Shown: piece after piece, positions 60,774-64,000 of the stretch | How the letters are laid out: every line of letters begins with the position of its first letter | Position numbering within the stretch: position 1 is the first letter of the stretch | Assembly: GCF_002117125.1 (NCBI RefSeq) | Contig: NZ_CP019344.1 | Location: 2,322,501 to 2,386,500 of the forward strand | DNA: 64,000 nt | Source: Nonlabens spongiae | GTDB taxonomy: Bacteria; Bacteroidota; Bacteroidia; Flavobacteriales; Flavobacteriaceae | Reading direction: 5' to 3' | Made by a program: the position numbers and the translations under genes | The notes under the pieces: model-generated | Told to the model about the DNA's origin: nothing | The model's database searches: none | The model's input: the letters and a program-made list of their open reading frames with translations, nothing else

Positions 60774-61812
60774 AGTCTTATCAGCAGTACTTACCATGCT
60801 GGTAATGCAAACCTGTTATGGCCAGCTTACAGAAACTCATTCAATCTATTTTGATCTAAATCAACATAGGTTTGAAAAATCAGAAGGGGTGGCGCTCAAT
60901 GCATTTTTTGATGATTTGCTCTATAAACCAATCTTGGACGTTAAAATTTTTGGTTACTGCGATGATCGTGGTTCATATGACTACAATCTTAAGTTATCTA
61001 ATAAACGTGTGGAAACCGTCTCAAAATGGTTGCAACAGCATAAAATAGCTTTAGATCATATCACAAAAACGATAGAGGGTCGTGGTGAAGTTGCGCTTCT
61101 GACCGATAGCGAAGACAGCATTTCTTCAGAAAGAGCACAAAATAGGCGAGTCGACGTGGTGTTTTACTTAAAGCAAGAAATCGCAAACCAACTGGCGGTA
61201 AAAAAGCTTAATAAAGAAGAGTTAAGTACTAAAGAACTCAAGGTAATCGACCGCTATGAGAAAGAGGTTGTTGATGCCGTTTTCAAAAAGAAGTCTATCG
61301 CCTCTATAGAATTACCGGAGATAGAGGAGAGCAACGAATCTTTATCTGAAGATGAATATTTAGTCATTCCCACTAAAATCGATCCGCCCATAGACAACTC
61401 TCAGGAGCCCTTCAAGTCTTTACTTAGTAAAAAACTGAAAAAAGGACAGATAATTAGGCTAGAAAATATATTGTTTAAAAAGGGTAGATCTACAATTTTG
61501 GCAGAATCTCAACCTCTTCTGGATCGCGTTGCCGAGATACTTAATGCTCGTAAGGATATTAAGTTTGAGATTCATGGCCATGTGTGTTGTATCAATCCAG
61601 TTTATAAAGATGCTTATAACAGGGATACTAAAAAATCCAATTTAAGCGAGGATCGAGCACGGGCAGTTTTTAAAATTCTTAGAAGTCGTGGAATCGATCA
61701 CAAGAGAATGAAGTTTATGGGATTTGGAAGAACTAAACCTTTAGGAGGTATTGATAAACTCGATCGCCGCGTCGAACTTCTAATTACTGAGATAGACGAA
61801 ACACGTCAATAG
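60766..61812 (+). CDS. Exported protein with two OmpA domains
   Basis: A 348-aa protein with a signal peptide (MIRVLSAVLTMLVMQTCYG). The first OmpA-like domain (about residues 22-135) has IYFDLNQHRFEKSE and KVFGYCDDRGSYDYNLKLSNKR. A Lys/Glu-rich linker follows. The second (about 225-345) has ENILFKKGRSTILAESQPLLDRVAEIL and DRARAVFKILRSRGI. Both are expected to bind peptidoglycan; no beta-barrel is present. Overlaps the S41 peptidase by 8 bp, which suggests a shared cell-wall role. Confidence 0.87.
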   Translation: MIRVLSAVLTMLVMQTCYGQLTETHSIYFDLNQHRFEKSEGVALNAFFDDLLYKPILDVKIFGYCDDRGSYDYNLKLSNKRVETVSKWLQQHKIALDHITKTIEGRGEVALLTDSEDSISSERAQNRRVDVVFYLKQEIANQLAVKKLNKEELSTKELKVIDRYEKEVVDAVFKKKSIASIELPEIEESNESLSEDEYLVIPTKIDPPIDNSQEPFKSLLSKKLKKGQIIRLENILFKKGRSTILAESQPLLDRVAEILNARKDIKFEIHGHVCCINPVYKDAYNRDTKKSNLSEDRARAVFKILRSRGIDHKRMKFMGFGRTKPLGGIDKLDRRVELLITEIDETRQ

Positions 61813-61950
61813 TACGAATTATAGATTTCATATATATGTTTAGCTGGTTTAATAGTATTTACCTATCAAATTCAGCCTTATTACAGTTAAATTTAGATCG
61901 AAAGTGGACTTTAATTAGGTAAGAGTACTTTTATCACGAGATCGTAGCTC

Positions 61951-62808
61951 TCAAGCCTTAAAATCGCGTTTTTTCAAGATATAGGCAATCGAGCTATATT
62001 CCTGATTGAATAAAGCACGCAAATTAGACCACAATCCTAAAATAATTCCGGTAATAAAAGGTAACGGCATTTTTTTATAACGTGCTGATAGAATACTTAC
62101 GTACAAACTGTCAAACCAAAGTGGTTTTTCTTCAAGTAGCTCAAATTTGTCATTGAAGAAATTTGTTACTGCCTGTCGATTGAAGTGAAATAAATGCCTA
62201 GGCACGTCGTAGGCGGCCCAGTATTTTTTAAAGAATTTTGCGTCCCACGAGTCATAATTAGGTAACGCTAGAATTAAAATTCCATCAGGCATTAACAAAT
62301 TTTCTATCTGGCGTTTCTGAGCGATAATGTCGGGAACGTGTTCTAATACGTGATACATGCTTATCAGCCCATACAAATCCTGCTCCTCGTTTTCAAGGCT
62401 TGATTTAAGATGGACGCCCTGATCAAGAGCGATTTTTCTTGCCTTTGAATTGGGCTCAAAACCCTCAGCATCTAGACCGGCAATCTTTAATTCTTTTACC
62501 AGATCTCCAACTCCAGCTCCAATATCCAGCACAGGTTTTCGACCAGCATATTGAGCAATAAGTTTTGACTTTGATTTGAGATTTACCGCTTTCGCGAAAG
62601 CGTAACAACGAGCAAAAAAGGAGTCCGTTTTCTTAGAGTGCGATAAATATTCATCGCTCTCATAGTAAGAATCTAGATTTTCTGGGACTGGCAAAGTCTT
62701 GAGAATTTGCGTATCAGAATCTTTCAATAGCTGAAAATCTTCACCAGAAAGAAAATAATCTCGAAGTTTGAGAATGGGTCGGTCGAAGTTCAAATTAATT
62801 TGTTTCAC
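61951..62808 (-). CDS. Class I SAM-dependent methyltransferase
   Basis: A 285-aa methyltransferase. The SAM-binding motif is PVLDIGAGVGDLVKEL (near residue 90), followed by GFEPNSKARKIA and SMYHVLEHVPD (near 153), the pattern of Methyltransf_11/23 enzymes that modify glycans or lipids. Start is GTG at 62808, inside the parS-like palindrome. Substrate unknown. The palindrome GCTTTCGCGAAAGC encodes YAFAKAVN. It is downstream of mnmG with 6 bp between. Confidence 0.85.
   Translation of the reverse strand: MKQINLNFDRPILKLRDYFLSGEDFQLLKDSDTQILKTLPVPENLDSYYESDEYLSHSKKTDSFFARCYAFAKAVNLKSKSKLIAQYAGRKPVLDIGAGVGDLVKELKIAGLDAEGFEPNSKARKIALDQGVHLKSSLENEEQDLYGLISMYHVLEHVPDIIAQKRQIENLLMPDGILILALPNYDSWDAKFFKKYWAAYDVPRHLFHFNRQAVTNFFNDKFELLEEKPLWFDSLYVSILSARYKKMPLPFITGIILGLWSNLRALFNQEYSSIAYILKKRDFKA
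62588..62601. repeat. GCTTTCGCGAAAGC palindrome in the methyltransferase gene
   Basis: Perfect copy read as AFAKA. Confidence 0.9.
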
Positions 62809-62816
62809 GTGAAACT
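62801..62816. promoter_or_regulatory. parS-like ParB-binding site
   Basis: TGTTTCACGTGAAACT agrees with the parS consensus TGTTTCACGTGAAACA at 15 of 16 positions and contains the perfect 14-bp palindrome. It spans the end of mnmG and the GTG start of the methyltransferase. Sites of this type load ParB near the replication origin. Confidence 0.75.
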
Positions 62817-64000
62817 ATCTACCCATGTGAACCAAAAGCACCGAAATATCACTAGGCGTCACACCCGAAATACGAGAAGCTTGAGATACTGTTACCGGTT
62901 GAATTTTAGTTAGTTTTTCACGAGCTTCATAAGATAAAGAGGCTAGATTTTTGTAATTATAGTTAGGTGGAATTTTGACATTCTCTAGGCGATGAAGCTT
63001 ATCAGCATTATTTTTCTCCTTTTCAATGTATCCAGCATATTTGACACGTATCTCCACTTGTTCCAAAATGTCCTCGTCTAGATCGTGTTCCTCGATATAA
63101 TTCTGGAATTGAGGAAGCGTCTTCATATCCTCGGTTGTGATCTGTGGTCTAGAAAAGACTTTATATAACTTGTCGTTTTGTTTGACGGTAGCGGTTTTTT
63201 TGCGTTCCAGCAGTTCATTGATCTCTTTGAAATCATAACTAGTATCTTTGAGGAACTCAACCATATGATTCGCTTTTTCTTGCTTCTCCTCCACTCTTTT
63301 TAGGCGAGCTTCGGGTATAATTCCTAACTCAACCGCTCTGGGCGTGAGACGCAAATCTGCATTATCTTGGCGTAATAAGGTCCTATATTCTGCTCGGGAA
63401 GTGAACATGCGATAAGGTTCTTCGGTACCTTTTGTGATAAGATCATCGATTAGAACACCTATATAAGCCTCGTCACGGCCTAATATAAATTCTTCTTCTT
63501 CTCTAATTTTTCTGACGGCATTAATTCCTGCCATCAAACCTTGAGATGCAGCCTCCTCATAACCGGTGGTACCGTTTATTTGACCAGCGAAATACAGATT
63601 ATCAACCGATTTGGTTTCAAGTGTGTGTTTTAACTGCGTAGGAGGAAAATAATCATACTCAATAGCATAACCAGGACGGAAAAATTTCACATTTTCAAAA
63701 CCTGTTACAGATCTAAGCGCTTTAAATTGGACATCTTCTGGAAGTGATGTGCTAAAACCGTTGACGTATACTTCACATGTGTTCCAACCTTCGGGTTCTA
63801 CAAAAATTTGGTGACGATCCTTATCTGCAAAACGGTCAATCTTATCTTCAATACTTGGACAATATCTTGGACCTATAGATTGAATACGACCATTGAACAT
63901 AGGGCTGCGATCAAAACCTTCCCTCAGTAAATTGTGAACTTCAGGACTTGTGTAGGTCATGTGACAATCACGTTGCAGACTCAAAGGTGTAGTGATACTA
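62815..64000 (-). CDS. mnmG: MnmG (GidA), tRNA uridine-34 modification enzyme, 3' part
   Basis: FAD enzyme that with MnmE installs the cmnm5 group on tRNA wobble uridine. The window holds the last 395 codons; the 5' third runs off the right end, and the frame stays open to 64000. Family features are CHMTYTSPEVHNLLREGFDRSPMFNGRI-like sequence (given here in part as TYTSPEVHNLLREGFD), GPRYCPSIEDKI, GQINGTTGYEEAASQGLMAGINA and FTSRAEYRTLLRQDNADLRL. The stop lies in the parS-like site. Confidence 0.95.
   Translation of the reverse strand, partial: SITTPLSLQRDCHMTYTSPEVHNLLREGFDRSPMFNGRIQSIGPRYCPSIEDKIDRFADKDRHQIFVEPEGWNTCEVYVNGFSTSLPEDVQFKALRSVTGFENVKFFRPGYAIEYDYFPPTQLKHTLETKSVDNLYFAGQINGTTGYEEAASQGLMAGINAVRKIREEEEFILGRDEAYIGVLIDDLITKGTEEPYRMFTSRAEYRTLLRQDNADLRLTPRAVELGIIPEARLKRVEEKQEKANHMVEFLKDTSYDFKEINELLERKKTATVKQNDKLYKVFSRPQITTEDMKTLPQFQNYIEEHDLDEDILEQVEIRVKYAGYIEKEKNNADKLHRLENVKIPPNYNYKNLASLSYEAREKLTKIQPVTVSQASRISGVTPSDISVLLVHMGR

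Overview
The window is a stretch of a Flavobacteriaceae-type (Bacteroidota) chromosome, probably from a marine, gliding-type organism. The evidence is the gliding lipoprotein pair gldD/gldE, several large secreted proteins ending in type IX secretion (T9SS) type A sorting domains (FPNPA/YPNPV motifs), many SusD-style short lipoproteins, a PcrB-type prenylglyceryl phosphate synthase, SufSE, two-component propeller/LytTR signalling, and promoter boxes of the Bacteroidota TAnnTTTG kind. Genus-level placement is not possible from the sequence alone. No phage, CRISPR array or plasmid gene was seen.

Layout. 1-4 kb: sufS-META-sufE, a secreted protein and a PaaE-like reductase. 4-6.4 kb: an ABC exporter pair. 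6.4-7.3 kb: a tRNA(CAU) region with one intact tRNA, two tRNA fragments broken at the anticodon by the same 18-bp palindrome, and a GIY-YIG nuclease gene between them. 7.3-14 kb: housekeeping genes (mce, rbfA, a LolE-like permease, dusB, glyS). 14-20 kb: comF, a lipoprotein, and a tightly overlapping operon pnuC-nadR-DUF4301-arfB-amidase. 20-25 kb: a thiamine-binding protein, Fic, a lipoprotein, pcrB-PPTase and ahcY. 25-31 kb: an accessory tandem array of a T9SS lipase-like gene and three paralogous lipoproteins, two units reduced to remnants. 31-33.5 kb: glyoxalase and rplU-rpmA. 33.6-37.5 kb: an M16 peptidase pair, the first fused to an OmpA domain. 37.7-44.2 kb: a propeller histidine kinase, its LytTR regulator and a beta-helix T9SS protein. 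44.2-50.8 kb: an EamA transporter, then an accessory segment (T9SS protein plus a decayed regulator) bracketed by a 64-bp duplication of the gldD 3' end. 50.8-64 kb: the conserved block gldD-gldE-ssb-mutY, HU, a 30-aa basic protein, rng, an M1 peptidase, rnpA, ctpA, a tandem OmpA protein, a methyltransferase and mnmG (cut by the window end). A parS-like site lies between the last two genes, which suggests an origin-proximal location.

The strongest unexplained signals are small palindromes. GCTTTCGCGAAAGC occurs 15 times without mismatch in 64 kb, in all three reading frames of unrelated genes and between genes. Two more copies are split at or next to their centre by other hairpins. A second palindrome (TCCCGATAGCTATCGGGA) sits in the anticodon loop of both tRNA fragments. 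Together these suggest small hairpin sequences that spread into hairpin tips, or a sequence maintained by a DNA-binding or modification system.
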